The notes: generated by a model not told the origin, from the sequence alone. A DNA stretch of 64,000 nucleotides from Prostheceraeus crozeri (GCA_907163375.1 CAJQUW010017017.1:62001-126000), one strand, 5' to 3'; counted from the first letter of the stretch, positions 23,037 through 34,211 are shown. Translations and numbers: made by a program.

Positions 23037-23450
23037 GCACTTCCATGCACGGTGCTTCCATTACTAGGTGTGTTTTTAATAAGCAATTTTCCGATATTTC
23101 ATGATTTGTATAATACTCGTAGTTTGTTCACCTCGTTATCTGCCTGTACTTCATTAAGCTTCACTGTTGCAGATTCCTGGTTTCTATTTTATTACTTTTT
23201 GATTAGATCCCAAGAAGTAGTTGGATGTCCAATTGTAAAGAATGGACTGGACACACCCTCACCGAACTGTCTAGATTGGCTGTGAACCGAAGAGTCTGGA
23301 GACAATTATCTGTAATGAGCTCCATCAACCCTCGACGCGAGGAAGGTGCTTGAAGAAGAAGAAGAAGACTTGTTGAATTCCCTTCTTGTCCACAATAATT
23401 AGCTCAAATTTAGTTTGGATTGGCCAGTCTTTATTGGTTTACTTTTCCAA
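23037..23450 (+). repeat. Duplicated segment, copy A, interrupted by a LINE tail
   Basis: 23037-23195 and 23372-23450 match 25797-26035 in the same orientation (for example AAGCAATTTTCCGATATTTC and TTCCCTTCTTGTCCACAATA). The 176 bases between are absent from the other copy and are a LINE 3' end. Confidence 0.88.
23196..23371 (+). mobile_element. 5'-truncated LINE 3' end with (GAA)n tail
   Basis: The segment translates to HTLTELSRLAVNRRVWRQLS and NPRREEGA followed by a stop, which resembles the C-terminal A.DR..WR signature of many invertebrate LINE ORF2 proteins (here N in place of the usual D). A (GAA)n tail at 23352-23369 follows. ACTTTTTGATT on the left and ACTTGTTGAATT on the right look like a degenerate TSD. 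The empty paralog at 25797-26035 confirms insertion. Confidence 0.75.
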
Positions 23451-25034
23451 GCACTTGAAAGACTGTCTGATCAGCAAATTTTGACTCTTCAGGCTTGACT
23501 GAAGGAATTTCATTGTGAAGATTAGGTCATCATGGACATCATGTCAGCACGTGTTGCGTAGGCATTAAACACAACACGACCCTTCCAATGCGTCATACCT
23601 TCGACTGTCACCTTCAAAGTTCTGCATAATTTATTAGATCATCGAATCGGACCAGGATGCCTTTGATCCGTTCGGAGCCTTCTTCGTAGATTGAACGCGA
23701 TCGTGGGATCAATGGAGTTTACGCATTTACAAAACATTAGCTGTATTTATTCTAATTTCATTAATTTGGAGTCTCTTTTGATCAGAATTCTCTCAAGATG
23801 AGTGTTGGTAAACAAAATAAAAATACTCTACTTCTGGATCCTAAATTCAAATGTACTAGCACACAATTTTTCTTCTTCGAAGAGACTTGCTTCTTCGTTC
23901 AGGTACAATTGGATCGAGATTGATTGTCATTCTATTTACATTTTCATACTACATACATCGGTGGGCAGACGTGTCCTGCCAGTCTAAGGTGTGACATATT
24001 CAACTGTCATGTCATTGCAAGTGAGCACGGTAACCATTCTCTGCAGATATAGAACACAAAGATGCCGATACCGTGTCGAGTCTTCGCTTACATGCCTACG
24101 ATGATCAGAATTTGAATCTTATGTCATCTGAATACGTAGAAATTTCATACATTATTCATCAAGTTGGATCATTTTTCCTTATTGCAAATTCCTTCACCAC
24201 AGATGCACTCTTCTGTCATTATCTACGCACAAATGATAAATTTCTTTCTCCCATTAATTTTTCTTAATGTTTCGTGAAGCGTCCGAATTTTTACTTTTTT
24301 ATATTTTCAGTTGCAGTAAATAATTGCGATTCATGTAGACACACTTCAACCATAAAACACTAATCCTTTTATGAGTCTACATCAAGTAAGTGAGACGATC
24401 GAGTGGATTTAGCTCTCAAATGAACCTTGACGACAAAGGGAGAAATACGAGAAGATCACAAGCGAGTTGTCGTCCGAGGCTGATTGTAACAAAGGATTTT
24501 CTTCGCGCTTCACTTTTCCTGTCTCTTACATATATATTAGCGATTAATGGATTTGCAACTTGGGCGAAAATCAATAAAGATGCGTGAAGAATAAATCTGA
24601 CGGTCTTGTTTGATCTTTATGCAGAGTAGAACCTGCACTGACATCAGTTGAATGCTCATAAAGTTTATAAAGTTTGTATTTTTGATGGTGTTTTAACTGT
24701 TGCACCGAAACTATTGTTGAGGTATCAGGTGAAGGCAAAACATCCGTCTAACTGACAGATTGAACTGAGTGTGTGGGAGGAAGTCTCATTAAACTACAAC
24801 AGTTTAAATTTGAAAAGAAGTTGTTGTCATCAATTGTATACTTGGTACATTCTCTTCTCAAACTCTATCAAGCATCAGACTTTGGTTGAAACTATAGATA
24901 CTTGGTCTGAATTTCTGGTGATTGTTTTAATTATTTTAGTGTCGAACCTGAATGAACTGCTGCTTTTATCTTTGCAGAAACAGCAATTTGATACAAGGTG
25001 CATTGTACTACTTCTAAGTTTGATGATATCATTT
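23451..25034. other. Gene-free stretch
   Basis: No exon, TIR pair or LINE motif recognised. The frames at 24390-24587 and 24771-25037 have no family resemblance and no splice context. Confidence 0.45.
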
Positions 25035-25035
25035 T

Positions 25036-25788
25036 GATAGGACTCCGACTCCGGGGGCTGATAGGACTCCGGCTTTTGATAGGACTCCAACTCCGACTCC
25101 GGGTGGCAAGTATATAAAGCCTAGTTTTTTTGAAAAATTTACTGGTAACCTACATCATAGATCATTATTGACTTACCTGAGCCTGATTATAGTGATCATT
25201 GCTGTATCAAATCAATCATTTTCTATGAAAGTTTACCAACTTTGCACATCACTTGTGCTTCACACGGTTTTTCTACAGTCTCTATCAGGCAGAAAATCCC
25301 ACATCTTTCTCCAAAAAATATGAGTGCATTTTCGATTTTAATATGCGCTTTAGAGGAGCCATCACACACGATTAACGTGAGGGCAAGAGGTAATGTTCTC
25401 AAACAAGCTAGTATTTCATTTTTGCCGCCAAGATGACCTTTGGCGTGCAGGTGTGATCGAGGCCAGGAAGGCTTGTCTTCTTCACTAAATCGCCGAGTGA
25501 AAAAGGCAATCACTTTTTCACTATCACGGTTCATTTCCTCAGCTATTGCAAGCTTTACATGCACTGCTGTCTCTGTACTTTTGTCTGACGAAATCGAAAG
25601 TCGACATCAAGACAGTGACAGCTATGCACGAGAATGAATATTTTAACGAAATAATCCCACATTGAATCAATAAATATTTTGTCTGTATTATATTTCGGGT
25701 CCAGTTATAGGCCGGAGTCCTATCATTTGATAGGACTCCGACTCCAGCAAAAATGATAGGACTCCGGGACTCCGACTCCGCATCCCTG
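25036..25788 (-). mobile_element. hAT-like element with GGAGTCGGAGTC ends (left end unclear)
   Basis: The right terminus, read inward on the minus strand, is CAGGGATGCGGAGTCGGAG; the flank 25789-25796 is CTTTGAAG. Arrays of TGATAGGACTCCGACTCC units lie at 25036-25105 and 25715-25788. The left terminus and second TSD were not found. The outer 250 bases match the terminus starting at 63850. A 113-codon minus-strand frame (25223-25564) inside it resembles no transposase I know. Confidence 0.7.
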
Positions 25789-25796
25789 CTTTGAAG

Positions 25797-26035
25797 CAGT
25801 TCCATGCCCGGTGCTTTTATTGCTAAGTGTGTTTTTAGTAAGCAATTTTCCGATATTTCGTGATTTCTACATTATTTGTAGTTTGGTCACCTCGTTATCT
25901 GCCTGTAGTTTATTTAACTTCTCTGTTGCACATTCCTGGTTTCTATTTTCATTACTTCATGTATTCCCTTCTTGTCCACAATAATTAGCTTGAATTTAGT
26001 TTGGATTGGTCAGTCTTGTAAGCTTCAGAGACATC
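25797..26035 (+). repeat. Duplicated segment, copy B (uninterrupted)
   Basis: Partner of 23037-23450. It lacks the LINE tail and therefore serves as the empty site. It starts right at the end of the hAT-like element, which has interrupted it on the left. Confidence 0.88.
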
Positions 26036-26102
26036 ATGTGTGATGCGAAATTGGCATATTAAGTGAAATTTCGACGGGATTATATCATATATCACTTTAA
26101 AC

Positions 26103-27845
26103 CAGGGTTGGCTTTTTGCCGGCTAAAACTGGTTTTTGCCACTAAGTGGCTAAAACCAGGTAAAAACCGGCAAAAACTGGTAAAAACCGGCTAAAACTAA
26201 AATTCCGAAAAATCAATCTATTTCTTCACGAAATGATCGACAGCAAGTTGGGGTTTAAGTACTACGGTGCATGCAGGTTTGCAGTTTGCAACTCTTATCT
26301 TCCAAAACGTGACATTCATTCTGTGATGGAACCACATGATGTGTTTTTATAACGAACGACAAGCGATGTTGTCTTTCTCTATACGATTGCTCTGTCCTTT
26401 TCTTGTGATTTAAGAACAAATGTAGACTTCAGCACCATTTTGGCTCTTTGGTTCATGTAACAGAAGCTGTTAGATACTCGCAGAATTATCATCAAATGAA
26501 TGAAAAAATGAAAATAAATATATGAACATAACTGGTTTATACATAGAACTAAATTAAGCAAACCACTTTCTTCATGTGGACGAGCTTCAATAATCCCACT
26601 GTCATTCTTCTGTGTTGAGTGTTCAGCAAGAATGCAGAGTGTATTTTAATAGTAGCTTCAGTTTCATCTGATCTAGATTTGAGGTCTCATGAACTCAGAG
26701 AAAACACTCTATCAAAAAGCCTCTGCACCGGAAAATCTCACCTCCCAAATCAAGCAATGTGCAACAGTCACTTAGAATGCATTTCTACTTTTTTTAGAAA
26801 TATTCTAAATGTACTAATGTCTGTGACTGGAGCAGAAAATCATGATAAAATCATGAATAACATAATAACACAGTTCGCAACAGCAATCTTGATAAAGTGA
26901 AGTATAATGCATGTCTGAACAGCTTCAGTTATAATCTTAACAAAAGAACATTTCCAGTAAGCTGCAAAATTGATCTTGTTAATAGAATCTGAGAGCGACA
27001 AACAAAAATTTGACATTATTGTGATATAAAAGTTTGTTTAAAGTTCTTAAAATTTTCATATTTTGAGATCAAATCAAAATTTCACTTTCGGTTTTAAATT
27101 CATTTAATATAATCTTATCCTCTAAATATGTGAGGGTAAATTGCCATGACATGAAAATCCTGAAAGGCAAAATTTTTAATCTAGTCCCTCTGAGAGTGCA
27201 GGATAAATTTCATAGTAAGATTCGTGTAATCACAATGGGTATGGGACATTTGCCACGAACTTAGAAGATGATCATCTATTCTATGAGATCAGCAGGGAGG
27301 TTAATCGTAGAAATCCGAGGCCAGATTTCTACATTTTCCTGCCCTTCTAGATTCATGGAATGCCTGTTTTCGATCTTTTATATAGAGCCAAGTGATTTCC
27401 TTCCAGCATGGACGTCTGTTGCATCTTACAATGAATGAAATTCGTAAAGCAACAGAATGCGTACACACTTAGAAGAAGAATGCACAGCAGCTTGATAGCA
27501 ATATTTTTTATAATAATTCATATTCTTGCACCTACACTTGGAACATATTCTTGATTGAAATGCGATATTGGTAGGTTTGAATTGTGAAAATACAGGCCTA
27601 AATGTTTATTGAATGATGAAAAAGTAAAGTGAACTTATTCCGACTAGCGTTCACCAATAAAGTAAGGAGTGACGATGATCCCTTATATTGTATGTGCCCA
27701 AAAAAAACATAAGCAGTAATGCTGAAAAAATAGTTTTGGCCAGTTTTTGTCAGTTTTAGCCGAAAAATGGTGACAAAAGCTGGTGGTTTTTACCAGGTTT
27801 TTACCAGATGGTAAAAACCTGGGTGGTTTTTACCGGCCAACCCTG
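26103..27845. mobile_element. Non-autonomous hAT-like element (CAGGGTTGGC ends)
   Basis: The left end CAGGGTTGGCTTTTTGCCGG and the right end, reverse-complemented CAGGGTTGGCCGGTAAAAAC, form short TIRs. The flanks are a perfect 8-bp TSD CTTTAAAC (26095-26102, 27846-27853). Both subterminal regions are arrays of ACTGGTAAAAACCGG-type units. The 1743-bp element carries no transposase. Confidence 0.92.
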
Positions 27846-27853
27846 CTTTAAAC

Positions 27854-30560
27854 TCATTACTGACATGTCGCTTAAGTTAGCGCGCCTGCAACAACTAATA
27901 AGTGCTGATTTTTGTAAACACAATGCAAATAGAATAATCAAATATTGAGTCACATCCTCAATCGAAAGTTGGTAGCCTTAAAGCCATCATTTCATCCAAT
28001 ATCAGGAATCATCAGCAGGCCTAGTTCACATCTCTCAACATCGACACAACTCTCTATTTAAGGATGCAGAGGTACGCGTAAGTGTGAAACACGCGAAAAA
28101 CATGTGAGATTTCGACTGGTATTCATAAAATACTACATCTTCAGAATCTGATGTCTAGCATCAGTCAGTGTTGCTATAGCATGCAAATATTGTCCAACAC
28201 TGCCTCGAATAACAACAGACTCAATCCAGGATCTTGGTTGTTGATGCAGCCCCACCTTAATGCCAAATTTGTCAGAATGCAATTTAAAGAGTCACTATTG
28301 AAACGCTTTGATAGTAAATTTTGACGACTAATTTGCGGCCCTGATTGTTCAAGTGACAATTTTAACCCTTTTTTCATTCGCAGATACCAAGTTCTGACCA
28401 TCTTTTGAACTATCTTATGCCGGGCGCTCTTAAACGAACGAAGAAACTTGCAGTGCCTCGCATACGATCCTCTCGTCGACATAATTCCTTAATTCCTTCG
28501 TGCATTTCCTTGTATAGCAATTCATGTGTTTAAGTATTCATGTTTCTGTCTCTGCGTCTATTTTCACGTTGTCTTTATTCTATTTGTAATTGCCTTTTAT
28601 CGACTGATTTTCATTCCACTAGGCCACTCTGACGGTACAAAACTTTTGAAAGTGTTTCAAAGCTGTAATAGCCACGACTCCAATTTTCTGTCTGAATTTT
28701 ACTCTAAACGCTTCTCTGAAACGGAACCCGAATTGTATCAAATTCGACTCATGGGAACATCACAGATGCGCTTTTGAAAATCTAGAATGTTTGTCAATTG
28801 CTTACTAAGTTAATCATCTTAATCAATTCAAATAACATATAGACCATTGCCAAGGCACATTTGAAGTTATGATTCACATTTTCATTCATCCAGAAATGTA
28901 TCTATGTAATTATTGTATAAGTAAAAGCGATATTACATAAACACTACTCACAACAGTTGATAAGTAATAATGGCAGTTTATGTTAAAGATAGTGTACCCA
29001 AGCATGAAATAGACAAGTTGTTGTGGCTTCCGATATTTATCACGCCTTACAGCATCTCTGATGCATTCGTTTGTGAAGATGTGCAGTTGCTGTATTTCTT
29101 CTGCTTAATCTATAACTGAGAGGTTAGCAGAATATATATAGTTTACACATTTTTAGAAAAGTTCCATTTGAATTGCATGCAGCACCGTTTAGCAATCTCA
29201 AACATGCTCCCAACATATTTAGTGCCTTTAAACTTCTAAACGTTTTAACTGATCAAAACAGACTGCTTATCAAAACCATCTGCGATAAATTTCCAGCAAA
29301 AATTCAAAGCATCAATTTTCTGAAAAAATGGAGTTCAAATTTTAAATTGTAGCAGCAGGATGACCGAGACGGCAGGAGCTGATGTCAGCAATGAAGCGCG
29401 CATGCGACAAATGTGTTGTAAAGAAACTTTGGGAACGATTGAAACCTCAAAATCAGAGGGGCGCTCCAGCAGACCTTAAAGAACGTAGAAATGCGAAATT
29501 TCGCTTTAGAATGGAATGGACAGCAGATGTTTCTTGATGGTCACTACAGCTGCTCGACTAGGCGCCGACTTTTAAGTCGCTAAAATCTAAATAATTCTAA
29601 AAGCTATACATTGCATAAATTTGAGACTTTTCTTGCGATTCAGCAACATTTTCATAAATGCAAATTATTGGAAAAGTCAAAGTAGCAAAGTGTGTGGATT
29701 CTAGCAATGAGACGGAAGGTTTCATATCAAAATAGAAAATTATGATAATCGTAGATCTGTGCAAAGCACTCTGACAGGATATCGGCAGTTAATCATTGTC
29801 ATTCAAGCAAATCCATTTTATATAACAACATTTTGGGCTTGTAACAATTTTTGTCTTTTCAACTTTGCAACTTCGTTTTCTTTGAAGATTTGCGTTATAG
29901 TCAATTTTTCATCCTAAACTCGAAAGTCATAGTGGCGACCGCACCAAATGAGTACTTACACAAGCAAGTTATTTCATTTGTGCTATATATTACTGGTATC
30001 TTCTGACCGATTATTTTGTGGTCCCGGTCAAATGGACATTTTGACCGTTTTACGAGATTTTGAAAATGATAATTTCATGAAATTCGGGGGAAAATGCGGT
30101 TTCAGCAATAAATTGATATTTTGAGAAAAATCAAAAAAGTCTGACCGAAAAATACAGGACATTTTTTAAAATTCACAATGCTCAATTTTGATGATCCACA
30201 GATGATTTTTTCCTTTTGGTGCAATACCTAGACACGCGAATGATGTATTTCGTTGTATAAAGAAAATAAAAGCACCATTTCTAAGTTGAGAAATGTGCAT
30301 TGGCTAGAAGACAAAAAAGTGATATCGGTCAGAGGACAATTTGGGGGACAAATCTAAATGAATAAATATCCCAAATCAATGTAATCCTGAATTATAGTCT
30401 GGTTGAAAGTACGGTTCATGCGCTTTCATATGATACATAACTTTGTATGCTAAGATAGTAGCGCCTGCGTGAAGCGTCTCAATCTCGGATGCGGTATTAA
30501 GTGCACCCTCCACGTTCCTGCGTTAAAGCAGTGCCTTCTTGACTAATTCGCGCAATCAAC
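27854..30560. other. Gene-free stretch
   Basis: A 102-codon minus frame (28174-28482) and an 83-codon plus frame (28526-28777) are the longest; neither has a recognisable domain, splice context or repeat partner. Around 30020-30060 there is a small GGTCAAATGGACATTTTGACC inverted motif of unknown meaning. Confidence 0.45.
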
Positions 30561-30565
30561 AGATA

Positions 30566-30800
30566 GTCCGGTGGCCTTGTGGTTAGAGGGTATGCTGGCA
30601 CGTCCTCTAGCTCCAACGTCGCTGGTTCAAACCTACCCACGACTGTTGAGGCCCAACAGGTCGAAACATGTCTCGTGGTGGTAATATCTGGTGAGATTTG
30701 ATAAAGATAACTTTCTATGTATAATTATGTAGATCACAACCAGACTTCTTCCCGATGACAGAGTCACTGTGCCTGGGACAAACTTTTTTGGTGCTTTTCC
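30566..30800 (+). mobile_element. tRNA-derived SINE
   Basis: A tRNA-like head starts GTCCGGTGGCCTTGTGG (A box about 30572-30590) and has a near-consensus B box GGTTCAAACC (30624-30633), the internal RNA polymerase III promoter of tRNA-derived SINEs. A non-tRNA body follows, starting with a hammerhead-like fold (30637-30678). The anticodon arm is not that of a functional tRNA and no acceptor-stem pairing is evident. The 3' end is approximate. A degenerate relative lies at 51551-51650. Confidence 0.75.
30637..30678 (+). ncRNA. Hammerhead-ribozyme-like fold in the SINE body
   Basis: The order is CCACGA, CTGTTGA, GGCC-CAACA-GGTC, GAAAC, AT, GTC, TCGTGG. CCACGA pairs perfectly with TCGTGG (stem I, 6 bp). 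GGCC pairs with GGTC with one G-U (stem II). AC and GT could form a 2-bp stem III ending in C, the cleavage-site position. The core should be CUGANGA; here it is CUGUUGA, so one conserved core base differs. The other core GAAA and the GUC triplet are present. Type I hammerheads with a tiny stem III are known from metazoan retroelements. This copy is probably inactive but descended from one. Confidence 0.5.
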
Positions 30801-31047
30801 GGTCATGAGAAAGAAAGTCTTTCATGAAGAAAACTTTGTTAGATTGATTTGAATTCATAATGACCAAAAATATGAGATCCCAAGAATTAAGATGAAAAAA
30901 ATTATGAAAATCGGCTCAGAACTAAGGATTTTACAGACGAAAGACAAGTTTTTAGACAAATGTTGTTATCCGGCCACCGAATGCTGCTTTTGTTTACATG
31001 TCGCTGTCATGACAATGCGTGTCAATGTCCATGTCTGTTCAAATCCT

Positions 31048-31051
31048 TTAA
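31048..31051. repeat. TTAA target-site duplication, left
   Basis: TTAA directly precedes the left piggyBac terminus CCCTTATCAGGACA; its partner is 35149-35152. Confidence 0.93.
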
Positions 31052-31444
31052 CCCTTATCAGGACACGTGATTTTCTTACCTCAAAGGGACATGTGACCAC
31101 ATTTTGTGGTCAATGCGAAGAATATCAAATTAGGAAGCTAATCAAATATTTTCTGGAAATAGAATGATTGAAGAGGCTACATTGGATTATCAGTCGTTTA
31201 GAACTTGAAATCAAATGCTACAGTGTGTTCCATGCAAAACTGCAAACTTACACCGGAGTTGAAATTTCGAGTTTTCAGTGGAAATTTATAATCGCAATTT
31301 TTCGAGATTTTTTCAATCCTACGAGATTGCACTCTCGGCTAAGTCGTTTTTAATTGTGTGCATAATCAATGTTGCAGTGTGCTTCCTGCATAATTATTGA
31401 AAACAAATGACATTGTATTTGAACTGACCATATATAGAAAACAT

Positions 31445-31698
31445 CTAGAAATTACAGTCGCTACACTTCGTGACTTTCTTCATCATGCGATGGTCAGGAC
31501 AGCAACTCATTCCACAGTCATCGCATCTTGATCTGGAGCTTTTGCCACATTTCTTGCAGCGCTTGGACTCGTAAGAAGTGGTAAAGCCGTGTTCCATGAT
31601 TCGAATCTCGTGGGGTTCTTTGTGCAACTGCTCTGTCCAAGATGCTAGCAGTTGCTAGCTGGATGGTCAAATTCCGCAGAAATGTGCTTCGCGATTGC
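31445..31698 (-). pseudogene. piggyBac transposase, last exon with cysteine-rich domain
   Basis: After a polypyrimidine tract and CAG (AG at 31700-31699, minus strand) the exon opens with QSRSTFLRNLTIQL, which aligns with QSRKKFMRNLYMSL of the Trichoplusia piggyBac transposase and is in phase with the upstream exon. Downstream, in the next frame, comes RCKKCGKSSRSRCDDCGMSC and CCPDHRMMKKVTKCSDCNF, the C-terminal cysteine-rich zinc-binding domain that contacts the terminal DNA; it ends with TAG at 31445. One frame change therefore lies between about 31600 and 31660. Finding this domain 0.6 kb from the main ORF points to an intron. Confidence 0.8.
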
Positions 31699-32233
31699 CT
31701 GAAAAGAAGAAGACATAATTCACGTGCAGTAGACTATAGATCCACACTAGGCCTGATCAAGGGGAAGCATGGAATTATCATCCGCTTGATTAAAAGTAGA
31801 AAAATCCTGGATGCGGTTTGCCTAAACCCTGCCCATGATAGGCTCCTGTATAGGAAGAGTATATGAGAATTCTTGAAGCCAACAATTTGTGTATATTATA
31901 TAGGCTACACGTAGCTACTTGTGGTAGCAGGGCTAGTGTATTTGTATGCGAATGAAAAACATGGAGAATAATTGGTGCAACATGCATGCAAATTTATGTC
32001 GATTATATTTTAGGACAGTAAAAAATCGGTAAATTTCGTAGTCACTGTCAGAATCAAAGTGAACTCTGATTTCAATTGAAATATGTATGGCATATAAGCC
32101 TACCAAGCTATACTCAGCTAAGTAACTTTTCGATACAAACTCGCTGTAGGATATATCCAACACACATCGACCTATAAGTAGCCTGCTCTATATTACTGTT
32201 ATCATGAAATGATAATAAGGGCATTGAACTTAC
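31699..32233 (-). other. Probable intron in the piggyBac transposase gene
   Basis: Minus-strand donor C|GTAAGT (32233 downward) and acceptor CTTCTTCTTTTCAG|G (ending 31699) bound 535 bp with no piggyBac coding similarity. Splicing joins SGY to TQSRSTFLRN in frame, matching the family sequence on both sides. It is not demonstrated by transcript data. Confidence 0.7.
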
Positions 32234-33580
32234 GTATATCCGCTTTTCTTGAGAAAAATGAGGCCATTGAAAGCAGCTGCATCAAGAATATTGAAATAAA
32301 GCAGCAACGGCCATCCTGTCTTGCGTCTGCAAGTATATTCCTCGAAGTTTTCTTCGAAGGTGTCCACTCCACCCTTGGAAGCATTGTAATCAGTAATAAT
32401 CTGTGGCTTCATTTTCGGCTCTGGACCGACATCCGGCAAAGTGTGACTTGAGCTAAGAAGTATTACGCTTCGGAGTCTCTGAGGAACATACATGTACCCA
32501 ACCAGGGTGATAGCATCGTCATGTTGATGGATGAAACGGGAAGAGAACTGGCGAAGCTGGCGAATGTCCTTTAGATACACAGGGATCTCCCTACGGCGTT
32601 TTCTCATTGTGCCAATAATATTCAATTGCCTGACAGCTAGCTCGATGGCTAAATCATACGATGTAAAATAATTGTCAGTCACCACATTGCGTCCAGTGTT
32701 GAAGTACGGTTCCAGAAGTTCAAGCACAATTTTCTTTCCTAGTTCATGCACTGGTGGTTCCCCTGGCTGCTTACCCGTGTAGATCAGACCGTTCAAAGCG
32801 AAGCCCGTGGTTGATTCACATGCCCAGAAGATCTTAATGCCGTATTTCTTTGGCTTTGAGGGCAAGTAAGTCCTTACAGGAGCCTTTCCTCTGTAGCCAA
32901 CTAACTGCTCATCAACAGTGATGCCTTCATTTGGAATGATGTGAGTGCGGAGGGTTGACAAGAATAACGTCCACACATCACGAACAGCTGCGAGGCGATC
33001 ATTCTGCCTGCGTTCCTCTCTTGTGTATATATTGTTAAAGCGAGCACAACGTAAAAATTGCTTGAATCGACCGATTCCCAGGGCAGCTCGATAAAACGTG
33101 CGACTGTCCGATGGATTAATCGGTCAATGTCAGTCATATTGTCTCTGTCCAGTCCAGCTCGTAGAAGAATTGCTATTGAGGCCTCAATTTCAATTCGTGA
33201 GAATTGCCGAATTTTAAAGCTGCAATTGACGTTGTTCAACTGACGGACCTTTTGGTTTGTTTCTCGCATCACAATTGAAGTTATGTCCTCTGCGTGGAAT
33301 AAACGAAATGATTGGATCTCTGATGACACGGATGTTTTCACACGAGGTCGATCTCTCAAAATGTTTCTTCGTCGAAGAGCTGGTGGAATAGGTGACGTAG
33401 AATACAGTATGCCACTGGAACTTCTTAGATCATTGTCGTCAACTCCTGCATCAACATCATCATCTTCTATCTCATCGTCCTCATCATTGTCGGAAAATAA
33501 TTCAATATCACCCACAGTTGGTTCATCAAATTGCTCGACATTCTCATTGTCATCGTCGATATCTTCTACATGTACATCTA
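32234..33580 (-). pseudogene. piggyBac transposase, catalytic domain (main exon)
   Basis: The reading order on the minus strand is an acidic N-terminal stretch (VGDIELFSDNDEDDEIEDDD), RLFHAEDITS, RFKQFLRCARFNN, YTREERRQNDRLAAVRDVW, ITVDEQLVGYRGK, YGIKIFWACESTTGFALNG, VTDNYFTSYDLA, DYNASKGGVDTFEE and CRRKTGWPLLLYFN. This is the DDE_Tnp_1_7 fold with catalytic aspartates in VDEQ, TDNYFTS and GVD. The acidic position three residues later, normally Asp, is Glu here (VDTFEE). One base appears lost near 33105-33125, shifting the frame between DIDRLI and SDSRTFYRAALG. The first 32 residues lie beyond the nested insert at 34212-34304. Confidence 0.93.
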
Positions 33581-33583
33581 ATG

Positions 33584-34211
33584 CCGGTGTAACAGTTTAT
33601 TTTTACTCCCTGACAAAATTTACTCCCCAGTAAATTTTTCCTAGGAAATTTTTACTCCCCCAGTAAAATTTGCCTAGGAAATATTTACTCCCCCAGTAAA
33701 TTTGGCCTAGAATATTCTACTCCCTAGTAAATTTAGCCTATCCGATGCAGTTTGACTCGCAGTTTGACCCTCGTAGACTTCATGGTCCACGCTTGTATTC
33801 TGAACATACTACTAGCCACTGCATAATCACTAGGCCTACGCTCCATGTTATAATGATAATGGTTATATAATAACAGTAATAACAATAACAATCTAGTTTT
33901 ATGGTTATATGATAACAGCAATAACAATAATCATCTAGTTTTGGCATATTTCTAAATGTAAGACGAACATCGCTGGGCATTAGGCATCGCTGCCTATATC
34001 CTAGGCCAAATTCACTGGGGGAGTAAAAATATCCTACGAAAAATTTACTGGGGGAGTAAATTTTGTCAGGGGGGAGTAAAAATATCCTAGGAAAAATTTA
34101 CTAGGGGAGTAAAAATTTCCTAGGCAAAATTTACTGGGGAGTAAAAATTTCCTAGGCAAAATTTACTGGGGAGTAAATTTTGGCGGGAGTAAAAATTGAC
34201 TGGCACACCAG
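33584..34211. mobile_element. TIR element nested in the piggyBac coding region
   Basis: The ends match as inverted repeats over about 27 bases (C[CT]GGTGT..CAGT..ATTTTTACTCCC). Inside each end is an array of about five units alternating TTTACTCCCC.AGTAAA with the palindrome CCTAGG (33600-33735 left, 34015-34200 right, opposite orientation). The core holds a 42-bp tandem duplication (33859-33900, 33901-33942). No coding capacity and no clear TSD. It interrupts the piggyBac protein between DEIDE and LDVHVED, so it is younger than that element. Confidence 0.85.
33859..33942. repeat. 42-bp tandem duplication
   Basis: ATGGTTATATAATAACAG and its second copy ATGGTTATATGATAACAG start adjacent 42-bp units with only a few differences. 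Confidence 0.88.

Noticed and set aside
25223-25564. A 113-codon minus-strand ORF as a hAT transposase
   Set aside because: No BED finger, dimerisation motif or catalytic context was seen; kept only as a note in the element entry.
28174-28482. A 102-codon minus-strand ORF as a gene
   Set aside because: No recognisable domain, no neighbours and no exon borders; length is within chance for this much AT-rich DNA.
30566-30640. A functional tRNA gene
   Set aside because: A and B boxes are present, but no acceptor-stem pairing or proper anticodon arm could be drawn; the downstream body marks it as a SINE.
33283-33633. Plus-strand frame of 116 codons rich in Ser
   Set aside because: It is the antisense shadow of the acidic N-terminal part of the piggyBac transposase and runs into the nested element.
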